The translations under genes and the position numbers were made by a program. From positions 391,699-455,698 of the forward strand of contig NZ_AKWZ02000003.1 of NCBI RefSeq assembly GCF_000306235.2: a stretch of 64,000 nt of DNA, read 5' to 3'. The notes under the pieces were generated by a model that did not search any database, was not told the origin of the DNA, and saw only the letters and a list, made by a program, of their open reading frames with translations. Positions 48,977-57,455 of this stretch are shown here, piece after piece. Origin of the DNA: Leptospira fainei serovar Hurstbridge str. BUT 6 (GTDB taxonomy: Bacteria; Spirochaetota; Leptospiria; Leptospirales; Leptospiraceae). Position 1 is the first letter of the stretch. Every line of letters starts with the position of its first letter.

Positions 48977-49999
48977 TTATTTGCGGGGAATAACGACGAT
49001 ATCAACGCGACGATTTATGGCCTTATTCTCGGGCGTGTCATTTGAAACCAACGGCGCATATTCCCCGTAGCCTGCGGCGGAAAAATTTCGGGGATCCAGA
49101 TTTTTAGCTTCCAGAAGAAAGCGAAGAACCGAAAGCGCTCTCTCCGTGGAAAGCTGCCAATTATCCTGAAATTTTTTGGTCCGTATCGGAACGTTGTCGG
49201 TATGACCTTCCACCGTAATAATATTTCCGGGGTAATTCACTAGAATATCCTTCACTTTGTCCAGGGCAGGCAGAATCTGTTTTTTTAGATCAGCCGATCC
49301 TGAGTCGAACGAGATTTGGTCGTCTACGTTGATGATTAATCGGCCCTGGAAACGTTTTACCCGAATTTGGCCTTTCGAAATTTCCCCTTTAAGTTTTTCT
49401 TCCAATTCGTCGGCCTGTTTTGCCAGTCGTTCGTTTTCCTTCTTCTGATTTTCGGAAAAATCTTTGAGGCGACCGATTTCATCCGTGAGAGTGGCGATTC
49501 TTCCTTCGAGGGTAGCGATCTTGGTTTCGTAATCTTTCTTTAAATCTTCGGTTTTTTTAATACAACCCAGCTTTTCCTGTTCGAGAGCGGCTTTCAATTC
49601 ACCGATCAAATCCTGGTATTTTTTGGATTGCTTCGCATTCTCGTCCAGGAGCTCTTTTTCTTTATTGCTGCTCTTGTTTTTTAATAGCGCGATCTGATTT
49701 TCAAGATTTTTGATCTGATCCGCGTATTGACTCTGGTCCTTTTCGCGAAACGACTTTTCGCTAGACAATTGGTTCTCAAGACTTTGTATGCGGCCCTCGA
49801 GGGAGATTTTCTCTTTTTTGGAGTTTTCGGATTCGTTTCGGTAACGGGTCTTGAGAGAATCCAATTCGAGCTCTAAAGTCACTTTCTCGTTATAGAGTTT
49901 GTTGTACTCCCAAGGAAAATAAACCACATCCGCTTGGATAGGAAGCAGGGATAGACCTAAGATTCCGGTAATTAATAGCTTTGAGCAGAATGATTTCAT
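48977..49999 (-). CDS. OmpA-family protein with coiled coil
   Basis: About 340 residues from the ATG at 49999, which starts a signal peptide (MKSFCSKLLITGILGLSLLPIQA). Residues about 35-215 are a long charged coiled coil (LELELDSLKTRYRNESEN, EKELLDENAKQSKKYQDL). The C-terminal 120 residues are an OmpA/MotB peptidoglycan-binding domain (ISFDSGSADLKKQILPALDKV, VEGHTDNVPIRT, NWQLSTERALSVLRFLLE, NRRVDIVVIPRK). It is a periplasmic spacer tethered to peptidoglycan; no barrel is present. It is divergent from mgtE. Confidence 0.87.
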   Translation of the reverse strand: MKSFCSKLLITGILGLSLLPIQADVVYFPWEYNKLYNEKVTLELELDSLKTRYRNESENSKKEKISLEGRIQSLENQLSSEKSFREKDQSQYADQIKNLENQIALLKNKSSNKEKELLDENAKQSKKYQDLIGELKAALEQEKLGCIKKTEDLKKDYETKIATLEGRIATLTDEIGRLKDFSENQKKENERLAKQADELEEKLKGEISKGQIRVKRFQGRLIINVDDQISFDSGSADLKKQILPALDKVKDILVNYPGNIITVEGHTDNVPIRTKKFQDNWQLSTERALSVLRFLLEAKNLDPRNFSAAGYGEYAPLVSNDTPENKAINRRVDIVVIPRK

Positions 50000-50136
50000 A
50001 GTGATTAATGGACCTATGTTCCATTCTAAGCGGTCAAGCACCCAGTCAAATGAAAAACTCTCGGCTGAAAAACGGAAAGTCATTGAACAGAGAAAAACTT
50101 GTCGGATTCTGTCGGAAAAGGGGAGGTTCAGCCAAA

Positions 50137-51528
50137 ATGGAAGTTAAGCGTACTGCAAAGGAAACTGTCTCGGCCAAGGCAAATGCGAAATCCGCCGATT
50201 GGCTTGAATCCTTCTCCAAAAGAATCGAAGTAAAGGACACGGATTATCTTCGTGCTTTTATCGAAGCGAATCACCCCGCAGATATTGCGGAGGTTCTAGA
50301 AAAATTAGACGAAGAAGAAGCATTTTACGTATTCCGCCTTTGTGATTCCGAAAAGCAGTCCCTGATTTTAGTCGAATTCGACGAGGACCTTCAGGCGGAC
50401 CTGATTTCAAGATTAAATGTCCATGAGATCTCTCCGATCGTTGAAAATCTGGAGACCGACGAATTCACTAATTTAATCTCCGAAATTTCAAAAGACAAAG
50501 CGGAGGAGATCCTGAACTCGATCGATCGAGAGGATTCTTCTCAAATCAGGAAACAGCTTAATTTTAGGGAATACACCGCAGGTCGTTTAATGACGACGGA
50601 ATTCGCCTCGGCGTTCGAAACGGATACCGTTCGTAAAGCCATCATAAAATTGAGACGAATCGCCAAAGAAACCGACGATATCTATTTATTGTACGTTACC
50701 GATGAAGAGAATCATTTAAAGGGATTCATCAAACTCAAAGATTTGTTTCTCGCTCCGCTGAATCAAAAAGTCGGCCGACTTGTTCAGGAAGAAGTATTCT
50801 CCATTCACTATGATACCGACCAGGAAGAAGTGGCAAAAATCTTCCGTAAATACGACTTAGTTTCCGCGGCAGTCGTAGATGATTTGGATCGGATTATCGG
50901 AAGAATCACGGTCGACGATATTCTGGATATCGTCCAGGACGAAGCTTCCGAGGATATTCTGCGAATGGGAGGAGTTTCGGAGGAAGAACGCCTGAATACC
51001 TCCATTTGGGACTCGATTCGACGCAGATTAATTTGGCTCGTTATCAATTTAGGGAACGCGGTATTGGCAGCGTCTACGGTTTCACTTTTCGAAGAGACGA
51101 TTCAATCATTCGTTCTACTCGCCGCCCTAATGCCGATCGTTGCGGGAATGGGCGGAAACGCAGGAACTCAGGCGATAACCGTAGTGGTTCGAAATATCGC
51201 GACGGGCGATCTGAGCCCGAGCAATTGGGGAATAGGATTTCGTAAGGAATGCATCATCGGTGTGATTAACGGTCTCACCATCGGAGCTATTTCCGGACTC
51301 GCAGTCTATTTTTATTTAGGAAAAACGGCGCTCGCTCTTGTTATCTTCTTTGCTATGCTTGCCAATTTGATCGTCGCTGCAGTGTTAGGCGCTTCCATCC
51401 CGATGCTTCTCCGAGTATTGGGTATCGATCCGGCGATCGCGTCTTCCATCTTCGTCACCACTACGACCGACATCTTCGGGTTTTTCTGCTTCCTCGGATT
51501 AGCGACGTTGTTCCTCGGTTACTTATGA
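50137..51528 (+). CDS. mgtE: Magnesium transporter MgtE
   Basis: About 463 residues from the ATG at 50137, preceded by GGGGAGG; the frame is open upstream to 50008. The N domain (HPADIAEVLEKLDEEEAFYVFRL) is followed by two CBS domains (RLMTTEFASAFETDTVRKAI and VFSIHYDTDQEEVAKIFRKYDLVSAAVVDD), then five membrane helices with the MgtE signature PIVAGMGGNAGTQ and SSIFVTTTTDIFGF. It is a Mg2+ channel gated by intracellular Mg2+ on the CBS/N domains. Confidence 0.95.
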   Translation: MEVKRTAKETVSAKANAKSADWLESFSKRIEVKDTDYLRAFIEANHPADIAEVLEKLDEEEAFYVFRLCDSEKQSLILVEFDEDLQADLISRLNVHEISPIVENLETDEFTNLISEISKDKAEEILNSIDREDSSQIRKQLNFREYTAGRLMTTEFASAFETDTVRKAIIKLRRIAKETDDIYLLYVTDEENHLKGFIKLKDLFLAPLNQKVGRLVQEEVFSIHYDTDQEEVAKIFRKYDLVSAAVVDDLDRIIGRITVDDILDIVQDEASEDILRMGGVSEEERLNTSIWDSIRRRLIWLVINLGNAVLAASTVSLFEETIQSFVLLAALMPIVAGMGGNAGTQAITVVVRNIATGDLSPSNWGIGFRKECIIGVINGLTIGAISGLAVYFYLGKTALALVIFFAMLANLIVAAVLGASIPMLLRVLGIDPAIASSIFVTTTTDIFGFFCFLGLATLFLGYL

Positions 51529-51579
51529 TCGGGATTTATCTTCATTATTTTATTACAGAAAGAAAGTGTAGGACATTCA

Positions 51580-52218
51580 ATGAGAGAATTTTATAGACGA
51601 AGCGTATCGACGTTGTTTGCCGCGATTGCGCTAACGGTCATATCGGCGGTTTTAAATTGCGCCAGTTCACAAAAACAGATCGCTACGGAGCCGAAGGGCG
51701 AGGTTGTCCCGAATCCGGCGGGAGAAAACGAATCCATATTGGACGAGGAGGGAAACGAAGTTAAAATAACGACTATCGATCCGCCTTTCTTTCAAAGCAT
51801 TTCCAAAGATTCAACCGAGTATTTTCGAGTCTATATTACCAGCGATGCGTATAAAGTCCGACAAATCCGCGGGACTAAATTTATTCATCGCAAAATAGAT
51901 CGGGGCGGTGACGCCTTAATCAGCGAGGAACTCTTAAAGTATAATAAAATCAATTTTACGGACGACGGCATTATATTAGTAATTCTGAACGGTAATACCG
52001 GAGCCGTGGAAACGATTCGTTTCAATACGCGCGTTCCGCGCATCAACGATTTGGCAAAAGTGATTCAGAACGACGTGACTCGCTGGGCGATGGAACATTC
52101 CGAGGAAAAACCGGTCGTTACTAAATACCAAATCCATTATATGATCCGTTTGGAAAATCGATCGGGCTCTACAAGAGATAAAGTTAAGGAAGAACTTCGT
52201 AAAGAAGTGCGCAAATAA
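51580..52218 (+). CDS. Hypothetical lipoprotein
   Basis: A 212-residue protein with a basic N-terminus, a hydrophobic stretch (STLFAAIALTVISAVLNC) and Cys28 in a plausible lipobox (AVLNC). The mature part is soluble and mixed alpha/beta (YFRVYITSDAYKVRQIRGTKFIHRKID, IILVILNGNTGAVETIRFN). No domain is recognised. It lies 51 bases after mgtE. Localisation to the periplasmic face of a membrane is inferred. Confidence 0.7.
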   Translation: MREFYRRSVSTLFAAIALTVISAVLNCASSQKQIATEPKGEVVPNPAGENESILDEEGNEVKITTIDPPFFQSISKDSTEYFRVYITSDAYKVRQIRGTKFIHRKIDRGGDALISEELLKYNKINFTDDGIILVILNGNTGAVETIRFNTRVPRINDLAKVIQNDVTRWAMEHSEEKPVVTKYQIHYMIRLENRSGSTRDKVKEELRKEVRK

Positions 52219-52264
52219 TTATTCAGTAATGGCTTCCGCACACCTGAGTCGGTACAATCGCTTT

Positions 52265-52319
52265 CAGCTTAGTCAAAGCTGAGGGCGCCTGCGTAGCAGG
52301 TGGAGCTAGTTGCCGCCCT
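52265..52319. other. Structured intergenic element (tandem hairpins)
   Basis: CAGCTT (52265-52270) pairs with AAGCTG (52276-52281). Directly after, AGGGCG (52282-52287) pairs with CGCCCT (52314-52319) and encloses CCTGC-GTA-GCAGG (52288-52300). It lies between convergent genes. It could be a bidirectional transcription stop, a small RNA or an end of a mobile unit. No T-run follows. The function is not determined. Confidence 0.5.
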
Positions 52320-52457
52320 TTGCTTTGTGGTATTTCGGGAGTGCAGTGAGAATTTTTGCAATTATTGTCTTTGTCCGCCACGTTAGAGCCGAACAGAGCA
52401 AAAATACCGCCGTTTCCCGCCTCGAAAATCTATGCCTTTTAGGATAATGAAGCTTCT

Positions 52458-52473
52458 TGTAGGAACTTATACA
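52458..52473. repeat. 16-bp imperfect palindrome, copy 2
   Basis: TGTAGGAACTTATACA differs by one base from the reverse complement of the element at 38602-38617. It lies 39 bases past the 3' end of the pentapeptide gene, again intergenic. Confidence 0.5.
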
Positions 52474-52511
52474 CCTTTTTATTTGAATTGTCCGGCATGT
52501 TCATATCCCGT

Positions 52512-53378
52512 TTATATAACTGTAACCTTTGACAAGTCTGCCCCCAACCCTTTGAGTGCAGCATAGGTCAGCTTATCCATTGTTGCGCCGTCAAAACGGA
52601 TGGTTTTGATGGCACGGTAGTTTTTATTTGTAAGAGCAAACGCCGGCTGGAAGGAAACATTTTTAAGTGTTGCTCCCTTGAACGAGACGTCGTTTAAAGA
52701 TGCCTTATCGAACTTCACGCCTACAAAGGTCATTCCGTCCAGGCATAGTCCGCGCAAATCGGCGTATTTAAAGTCCACACCACTAAAGGTACAGTTTTCA
52801 AAGATCGTTTTTCTGAGATCGGTCAAGATCAGCTTGACGTCGATAAGCCTTACATCGGTGAATTTTGCCCGGGTCAGCGCCGACGTGTTGAATTCGGTAC
52901 GCACCAGAATGCTTTTGTTGAAGTTTGCGTCCGTTAGGTCATCGACGGTGAAATTGCAATCCGTCAAATTCGTTCGGTCAAAGCTGGCTTCACGCAAATC
53001 GCTCGCCTTGAAAGAGCTGCTACTCAAGTCTGCGTCTGCAAAGTCGGATCCACGCAACATGCTAGCTTCAAATTTTCCTTTATGCGCTTTAACGCCTGCG
53101 AAATCGCTCTTAGACAGGTTGCTCGCACTGAAATTCATCACCACCTGTCGTTCCAGAGAGCGGGAAAGGTTCGCTACCTCTTGCACAGTCTGCTCAATGT
53201 CGCCTATGCTATCAATGGTCATCTCAAAGGCCGTTTCATCGTCCTTGCCCTCGGCTTTGAGTTCACGGAACCGTTCCTGCAAATCTGAAAGCAGATCGGC
53301 CTTTAGTTCAACGACGCTTTTTACTTCATCGTAAGGCGCAAAAACTCCATTTAAATAATTCGTTAATCTCTCATTCAT
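52512..53378 (-). CDS. HAAS-like plus pentapeptide-repeat protein
   Basis: A 288-residue protein. Residues 1-75 are helical and resemble the HAAS/DUF1700 domain (ERLTNYLNGVFAPYDEVKSVVELKADLLSDLQERF, then a Glu-Asp rich helix), a module encoded next to PadR regulators. From about residue 85 to 255 come pentapeptide repeats of the A(D/N)LXX type (SDFAGV, SDFADA, SSFKAS, ANFNKS, AKFTDV, FEN-C, VDFKYADLRG), which fold as a right-handed quadrilateral helix. No membrane segment is present. It follows padR by 14 bases. Codon use differs from flanking genes and the module is common in Firmicutes, so transfer is suspected. Confidence 0.82.
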   Translation of the reverse strand: MNERLTNYLNGVFAPYDEVKSVVELKADLLSDLQERFRELKAEGKDDETAFEMTIDSIGDIEQTVQEVANLSRSLERQVVMNFSASNLSKSDFAGVKAHKGKFEASMLRGSDFADADLSSSSFKASDLREASFDRTNLTDCNFTVDDLTDANFNKSILVRTEFNTSALTRAKFTDVRLIDVKLILTDLRKTIFENCTFSGVDFKYADLRGLCLDGMTFVGVKFDKASLNDVSFKGATLKNVSFQPAFALTNKNYRAIKTIRFDGATMDKLTYAALKGLGADLSKVTVI

Positions 53379-53392
53379 AAGATCAAACTCCT

Positions 53393-53722
53393 CTATAATA
53401 AATTATCCAGTACGCGCTTTGCATACTCCCAATTGCTTTTGTTATGGGCGTAAGTAGCCTTACCTTTTTTGGTGATCCTAAAATACTTACGCCGTCCACC
53501 CTGTGATTCATCGCCCCAATACCATTCGATATCGCCTTCCGCCTCAAGTCGCCGTACGCTAGAATACATAGTTGCTTCCTTTAATTCATACTCGCCGCGA
53601 GAACGCTCGGCAATCAGCTTAACAAGCTCATAACCGTAGCGGTCAGCTTCGGATAAGAGCCGTAAAATCATCGTATCGGTATGGCCTCGCAGCAAGTCGG
53701 ATGTGATTTTATTCTCGCTCAA
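53393..53722 (-). CDS. PadR-family transcriptional regulator
   Basis: A 109-residue PadR winged helix starting at TTG 53722 with AGGAAGG 7 bases upstream. DLLRGHTDTMILRLLSEADRYGYELVKLI and ELKEATMYSSVRRLEAEGDIEWYWGDESQGGRRKYFRITKKGK are the family's helix-turn-helix and wing. It probably controls itself and the downstream HAAS/pentapeptide gene, the usual PadR-HAAS arrangement. The inducer is unknown. Confidence 0.9.
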   Translation of the reverse strand: MSENKITSDLLRGHTDTMILRLLSEADRYGYELVKLIAERSRGEYELKEATMYSSVRRLEAEGDIEWYWGDESQGGRRKYFRITKKGKATYAHNKSNWEYAKRVLDNLL

Positions 53723-53752
53723 ATGGCCACCTTCCTATCTCCACTGTCGCAC

Positions 53753-53779
53753 ATATTACTATGTCTGTCAAGGTAATAT
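53753..53779 (-). promoter_or_regulatory. Candidate PadR promoter/operator
   Basis: ATATTAC (53753-53759) and GTAATAT (53773-53779) form an inverted repeat with a 13-base spacer. Inside it, read on the minus strand, TTGACA (53766-53771) is a perfect -35 box about 45 bases before the padR start. The -10 element is poor (GACAGT at 17-base spacing). Binding by PadR here would block transcription. Confidence 0.5.
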
Positions 53780-54409
53780 TTCAATTATACATGGAAATGG
53801 TAACCGAATCGTTGCCAATAAAGATCTGCAGAAAGTCAGTTTTCGTTACGCGAAGTCGTTTTCACACGTCAAGTGGTGGGCTATACGCAGTTAGTGGATG
53901 ATCGAGGAAAGAGTCTGCATTTCTTTAAGGTTTTCCCTGCTCAACAACGGTGCACTTATGCTTCGATTTAAGAGATTCCGAATCGAAGAAAGGTAGGTAA
54001 GAGAGATGTCCCCGTAGAGATTGAGGAGATTTCGGTTCGCTAAATGCGGAACAGGAATATTGATTGTTTGATAGAAGGTTCGTTAAAGGAATTGATCTGA
54101 TCTTTGAAGAAGCAAACCTCAATCTGGCGAAGGGAATATTCGGGTCGAATGAAAGAAACCAGAAAGAGAAAATTCAGAGTTCAGTGATTTACGATTCTAA
54201 AGTAATCGATTTTTCTTTTTCCTGCGAACGATCTTTTTTTTGCAGAATTCTCGGTCATATTATTCGTCTTGTTTCGATCTAAACTAAAAGAAGAAACTTT
54301 CTTCAGATTCTTATTTAGAATAAGAAAGCCTTCCATTACCAAAAAGAAAGTCGGAAGGCATCCGGCGAATATCGGAAAATTTTAACGAACCAATTTATTC
54401 CATTTTTAC
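53780..54409. other. Intergenic stretch, no supported gene
   Basis: About 630 bases between the padR promoter and the thioesterase 3' end. Short frames such as 54064-54282 have no ribosome site or family resemblance. A segment near 53850-53960 encodes, in one frame, VVFTRQVVGYTQLVDDRGKSLHFFKVF, which looks like a coding remnant but belongs to no family I recognise. Hairpins at 54308-54359 are listed separately. Confidence 0.4.
54308..54359 (-). terminator. Stacked hairpins after the thioesterase gene
   Basis: TTCTTATT-TAG-AATAAGAA (54308-54326) is a perfect 8-bp hairpin, and GCCTTCC (54328-54334) pairs with GGAAGGC (54353-54359). Both lie 50-100 bases past the thioesterase stop on its downstream side. 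Read on the minus strand, TTTCTTATT follows the GC stem, which suits a weak terminator. Confidence 0.45.
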
Positions 54410-54883
54410 TTACTGTTCTTTCCGTTCGTCGATCGGCATCCGATAACCGATTTCCGGTGTAAGCAAAATCTGACTTTTGGCAAAACTTCCGATTCCTCTG
54501 CCTATTTCCCTACCTCGTTCGTCGAAGAGATTGCTTTCGGCGATGATTAGATTTTTAGAATTCTGAACCACGGTCCCTTTCGCAATAAGCGTTCCGGATT
54601 GAATCGGTCTTAAAAAGAAAAGGGTAATGCTCGAAGTTAGAACGAAACAATCCGGCACTAAAGAATTCGCCGCAAAAAAAGCGGAATCATCCACGGCCTT
54701 AAAATAAACCGAGCCATGTGCCGCCCCGGCTGCATGATGAAAATCTTCACGGACTTCCATCGTTAACTCCGCGAATCCCTTTGAAATGGAAAGTCGCGGT
54801 TGAAAAAAACGATTTATCGGGGCCTGGCTGTACATTTGCTCTAAGCTCCGGTAATGAGTTTGCCAGTCGATCAAGTTAAGCAT
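54410..54883 (-). CDS. PaaI-like hotdog thioesterase
   Basis: A 157-residue hotdog-fold protein. The family elements are HAAGAAHGSVYFKAVDDSAFFAANSL, with the conserved H-G-(G/S) turn and the Asp/Asn-containing central helix, and VLTSSITLFFLRPIQSGTLIAKGTVVQNSKNLIIAESNLFDERG. Such enzymes hydrolyse acyl-CoA thioesters. It overlaps the upstream membrane-protein gene by 8 bases, so both are one operon under the divergent TetR. The substrate is unknown. Confidence 0.82.
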   Translation of the reverse strand: MLNLIDWQTHYRSLEQMYSQAPINRFFQPRLSISKGFAELTMEVREDFHHAAGAAHGSVYFKAVDDSAFFAANSLVPDCFVLTSSITLFFLRPIQSGTLIAKGTVVQNSKNLIIAESNLFDERGREIGRGIGSFAKSQILLTPEIGYRMPIDERKEQ

Positions 54884-55373
54884 TCTCCGTCGTAGATTTT
54901 TTTCGAGAAGTGAAAAGGATCTTAAAGATAACGATATGAGATACGACTAATAAAGGCGCATATCCGGTAAAAATATAAAACATAAAACCCATTAGAGGTG
55001 AAATATGAAGTATTAATGCTTGGTAGCTTGCGTACAAGAGGTCCACAAATCCCCAAATATTAAAAATCCATACTAGCGGCATCGCAGCTTTCGATTTTCT
55101 TCCTAAAAGTAGATAAGACGAAATTGCCAGAATTGCGGCAATATAATCTCCCAAAGCCGCGGGTATCGAAAAGTCGGTAGGCATATTCGGGGAGGTAATT
55201 CCCGGGATAAACATGCTTAAACCCACAAATCTATATCCATGAATCATCAATAGCGACTGGAGAAGTTTGGTCCGGTTTGCTCCGGATTGAGCCATGATTC
55301 TGTCCCGAATTACTAGGGTGGCCATGATTGCGCCGACAATGGTTGCGAAAATAAGTAGAAATTTTGGTTCCAT
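54876..55373 (-). CDS. Hypothetical membrane protein
   Basis: A 165-residue protein with about five hydrophobic helices (LLIFATIVGAIMATLVI, LGDYIAAILAISSYLLLG, PLVWIFNIWGFVDLLYASYQALIL, FMFYIFTGYAPLLVVSHIVIFKIL). No family is assigned with confidence. It is first in a two-gene operon with the thioesterase. The TetR-type palindrome lies 20 bases before its start, so it is probably the main target of the divergent regulator. Confidence 0.7.
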   Translation of the reverse strand: MEPKFLLIFATIVGAIMATLVIRDRIMAQSGANRTKLLQSLLMIHGYRFVGLSMFIPGITSPNMPTDFSIPAALGDYIAAILAISSYLLLGRKSKAAMPLVWIFNIWGFVDLLYASYQALILHISPLMGFMFYIFTGYAPLLVVSHIVIFKILFTSRKKSTTENA

Positions 55374-55392
55374 ACGCGAAGTCTAATTTCCG

Positions 55393-55406
55393 TACGAACG
55401 TTCGTA
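55393..55406. promoter_or_regulatory. Perfect 14-bp palindrome, candidate TetR operator
   Basis: TACGAACGTTCGTA is fully self-complementary. It lies in the 129-base divergent region, 20 bases before the membrane-protein start and about 97 before the tetR-like start. Such palindromes with an odd C/G core are typical TetR-family sites, so binding would repress the operon and perhaps the regulator. Confidence 0.7.
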
Positions 55407-55502
55407 AAGTAAAATAATAACCGTCCCGGAATTTTTTATTTCGCCTTCGGGCAATGAATCCAGTGATGTTATTTAGCATTCCTTTCGAAATTTCAGCGAA
55501 TT

Positions 55503-56087
55503 ATGGAAAAAAATGAGACCCAACTCGAAATCCTTCAACTAGCCGCCGACTATGCCTCTCAGCATGGGCTGAATGATCTCACGATCGGTAAGTTGGCTGC
55601 TGCTGCCGGAATGAGTAAAGCAGGCCTTCACGGTTCTTTCGGTTCGAAGGTAGACTTGCAAATGAGTACGATTCATTTTGCCGCCGAGATTTTCACTCGG
55701 GAGGTCCTAGAGCCTATCGCAAAGATCGATTCGGGTTATAAGAGAGTAATCGCCTTTTGTGAAAATTGGCTGAGTTACGTCGATCGCAAGGTTTTTCCGG
55801 GAGGATGCTTTTTCGGTCGGGTTTCCATCGAGGGAGCTTCTCTACCCGAAACGATCGACGCCGAAATCAAGCGTTTGTTTCAGTCGTTTCAGCTATTTCT
55901 CAAACACGAATTACGGAAATCGAAACTTTCTCCCGCTAAGTCTTCCGAGTTATCCGATCAACTTTTGGCCTTGGTTATCAGCTATAATTGGGCGGTTCAT
56001 GCAATCAACCAGCCTGCTGCGGCAAATCATGTCCGGTCTTTGATTTTTCAAAAACTGGATGAACTAAAGGATTTGGAGCGTAAATAA
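55503..56087 (+). CDS. TetR-family transcriptional regulator
   Basis: A 194-residue protein with an N-terminal TetR helix-turn-helix (AADYASQHGLNDLTIGKLAAAAGMSKAGLHGSFGSKVDLQ) and a helical C-terminal ligand domain (FCENWLSYVDRKVFPGGCFFGRVSIEG), where the GGCFF segment resembles the TetR_C_ AcrR-like group. It probably represses the divergent membrane-protein/thioesterase operon through the palindrome at 55393. The ligand is unknown, but the thioesterase suggests a fatty-acyl compound. Confidence 0.88.
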   Translation: MEKNETQLEILQLAADYASQHGLNDLTIGKLAAAAGMSKAGLHGSFGSKVDLQMSTIHFAAEIFTREVLEPIAKIDSGYKRVIAFCENWLSYVDRKVFPGGCFFGRVSIEGASLPETIDAEIKRLFQSFQLFLKHELRKSKLSPAKSSELSDQLLALVISYNWAVHAINQPAAANHVRSLIFQKLDELKDLERK

Positions 56088-56849
56088 GGTTTTTCGGGAC
56101 TTTACCGGAGTTCTGCCGAGCGTCGATTTGGTGTTTGCGTCATTTTCGTTTGGGGGTGTTTCGGTTCCGAGAGTCCTTTGAGCTGCCTCTTAATCCGCGT
56201 ATTCTTTCCAGGTTATTCTTTCTTTTTGCGCAAAGAGGCGGGCTGTGCTTTCCGTTTATTTAGTCTTTCGGTCTTACTTCATTCTTTTTATTACGGACTT
56301 CGTTAGTTTTTTTCCTGCAGCTTCGGGGCCTTTTACATCCATTTTTTTTGCGATCTACATTTTGATAATAAAATAAATATTAATTGCTTTTTTGTTAATT
56401 GCATTGAATTCTGACATGGTCCTGTTATAAATGCATGGTATTGTAATAAATTCAGAATTGGCGATCTTAGGACCTCCAGTTTTTAGCGGGAGGTTTGCAA
56501 AAAGTAAGACGCTTAAATTCTCATGCGCAAAACCGGCAATGGATCGAGTTGGGATGTAATTATCGGGTCTGGAGATCGACTTACCCTGAACGAGTTCACC
56601 GTTACTTTAATGGGTCATAATTTATTCTTTTTTGGTACTGTGATTTTAAGAGGTCCGTAAAAGAAGCATCTCACGCGATCCGGTAAAAGTGATGAGGAAA
56701 GTCGGCATGAAGATCGCTATAGAAGAAAGTGGGTGAAAAAGAAATTCGTTTCGCAGATTCATTTTCGGAATCAATAAAGGTTCGAAGCAGCATTCGATTT
56801 ACTCAATAATCTGAAAACATTAAGTATTTTACCGCTACTCAAGGAATGT
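56088..56849. other. Long intergenic stretch, no supported gene
   Basis: 762 bases with no frame of recognisable family. The largest plausible peptide starts at 56523 (RKTGNGSSWDVIIGSGDRLT..., 45 residues, ends 56660) but has no ribosome site and may be a decayed remnant. Runs of T around 56300-56360 are AT-rich spacer. It probably also holds the promoter of the lipoprotein pair at 56850. Confidence 0.45.
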
Positions 56850-57455
56850 ATGAAGCATATAGTTGAAAGATTGTTTTTAGCAATCGGCATTGTAATCGTA
56901 ACGGGATGCGTTTCCATTCCAGTCGGAGTGAATTTAAGCGAACCGAAAACAAAGGCATTTCCTCTTCCATCGACAGTATATATTGAAAAAGTAATTCTCC
57001 CTGTCTATCTGGAAAATAGATTACAGAAGGAAGAAAAGTTTACCTTATCAGTATTGGACTTCGCAGCAAAAAGCGAATACTTTACAAAAGTGAATTATAT
57101 CGGTCAAAAGGACCCGGGTGATCGCAATTATCACGTATTACAAATTACCTGCGATGAATATTTGGAACGGCGAGAACCGCATCCGGCGTATTTCCCATTA
57201 GCGATTATAACGGTTACTTTATATATCTGGCTCGGAGGTCCGATCCATACGGATTATTCGAAATATTCGTGCGAGTTAAAGGCGAAGGATTCAAAACAGA
57301 AAGTAATATTTAGCGACAAGAAGGCGATATCAAATGAGAAAAATTCGAATATGTTCGACAATCGTCGTTACTTTCCGTCTTCAATCGAAGATCGAACCGA
57401 AGTGATCGGTAGTTTATTGTTAAATGTATATAATTACTTGAAGGAGAAACATTGA
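56850..57455 (+). CDS. Hypothetical lipoprotein, first of a pair
   Basis: A 201-residue protein. The N-terminus (RLFLAIGIVIVTGC) ends in a good lipobox with Cys20. The mature part has mixed strands and one hydrophobic stretch (FPLAIITVTLYIWLGGPIH) that may be a hairpin or a partly buried helix. No family is recognised. Its stop is followed directly by the ATG of a similar-sized lipoprotein, so the pair is one operon. Both have an NH2-terminal export signal and a hydrophobic mid-segment, so they may be distant paralogues. Confidence 0.7.
   Translation: MKHIVERLFLAIGIVIVTGCVSIPVGVNLSEPKTKAFPLPSTVYIEKVILPVYLENRLQKEEKFTLSVLDFAAKSEYFTKVNYIGQKDPGDRNYHVLQITCDEYLERREPHPAYFPLAIITVTLYIWLGGPIHTDYSKYSCELKAKDSKQKVIFSDKKAISNEKNSNMFDNRRYFPSSIEDRTEVIGSLLLNVYNYLKEKH

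Noticed and set aside
52282..52319. Possible integron attC-type site
   Set aside because: It has nested stems, but the GTTRRRY/RYYYAAC core and the neighbouring integrase or cassette array are absent.
52600..53150. Repetitive pattern that could suggest a CRISPR or tandem DNA repeat
   Set aside because: The periodicity is at protein level (pentapeptides); nucleotide units vary and there are no spacers.
52678..53334. Long plus-strand open frame (218 codons) opposite the pentapeptide gene
   Set aside because: It is a compositional shadow of the repetitive pentapeptide gene. The minus frame has a ribosome site, PadR partner and fold; the plus peptide is Ser/Lys-rich with no family.
56523..56660. 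45-residue peptide frame in the long intergenic stretch
   Set aside because: No ribosome site or conserved feature; may be a remnant but cannot be supported as a gene.
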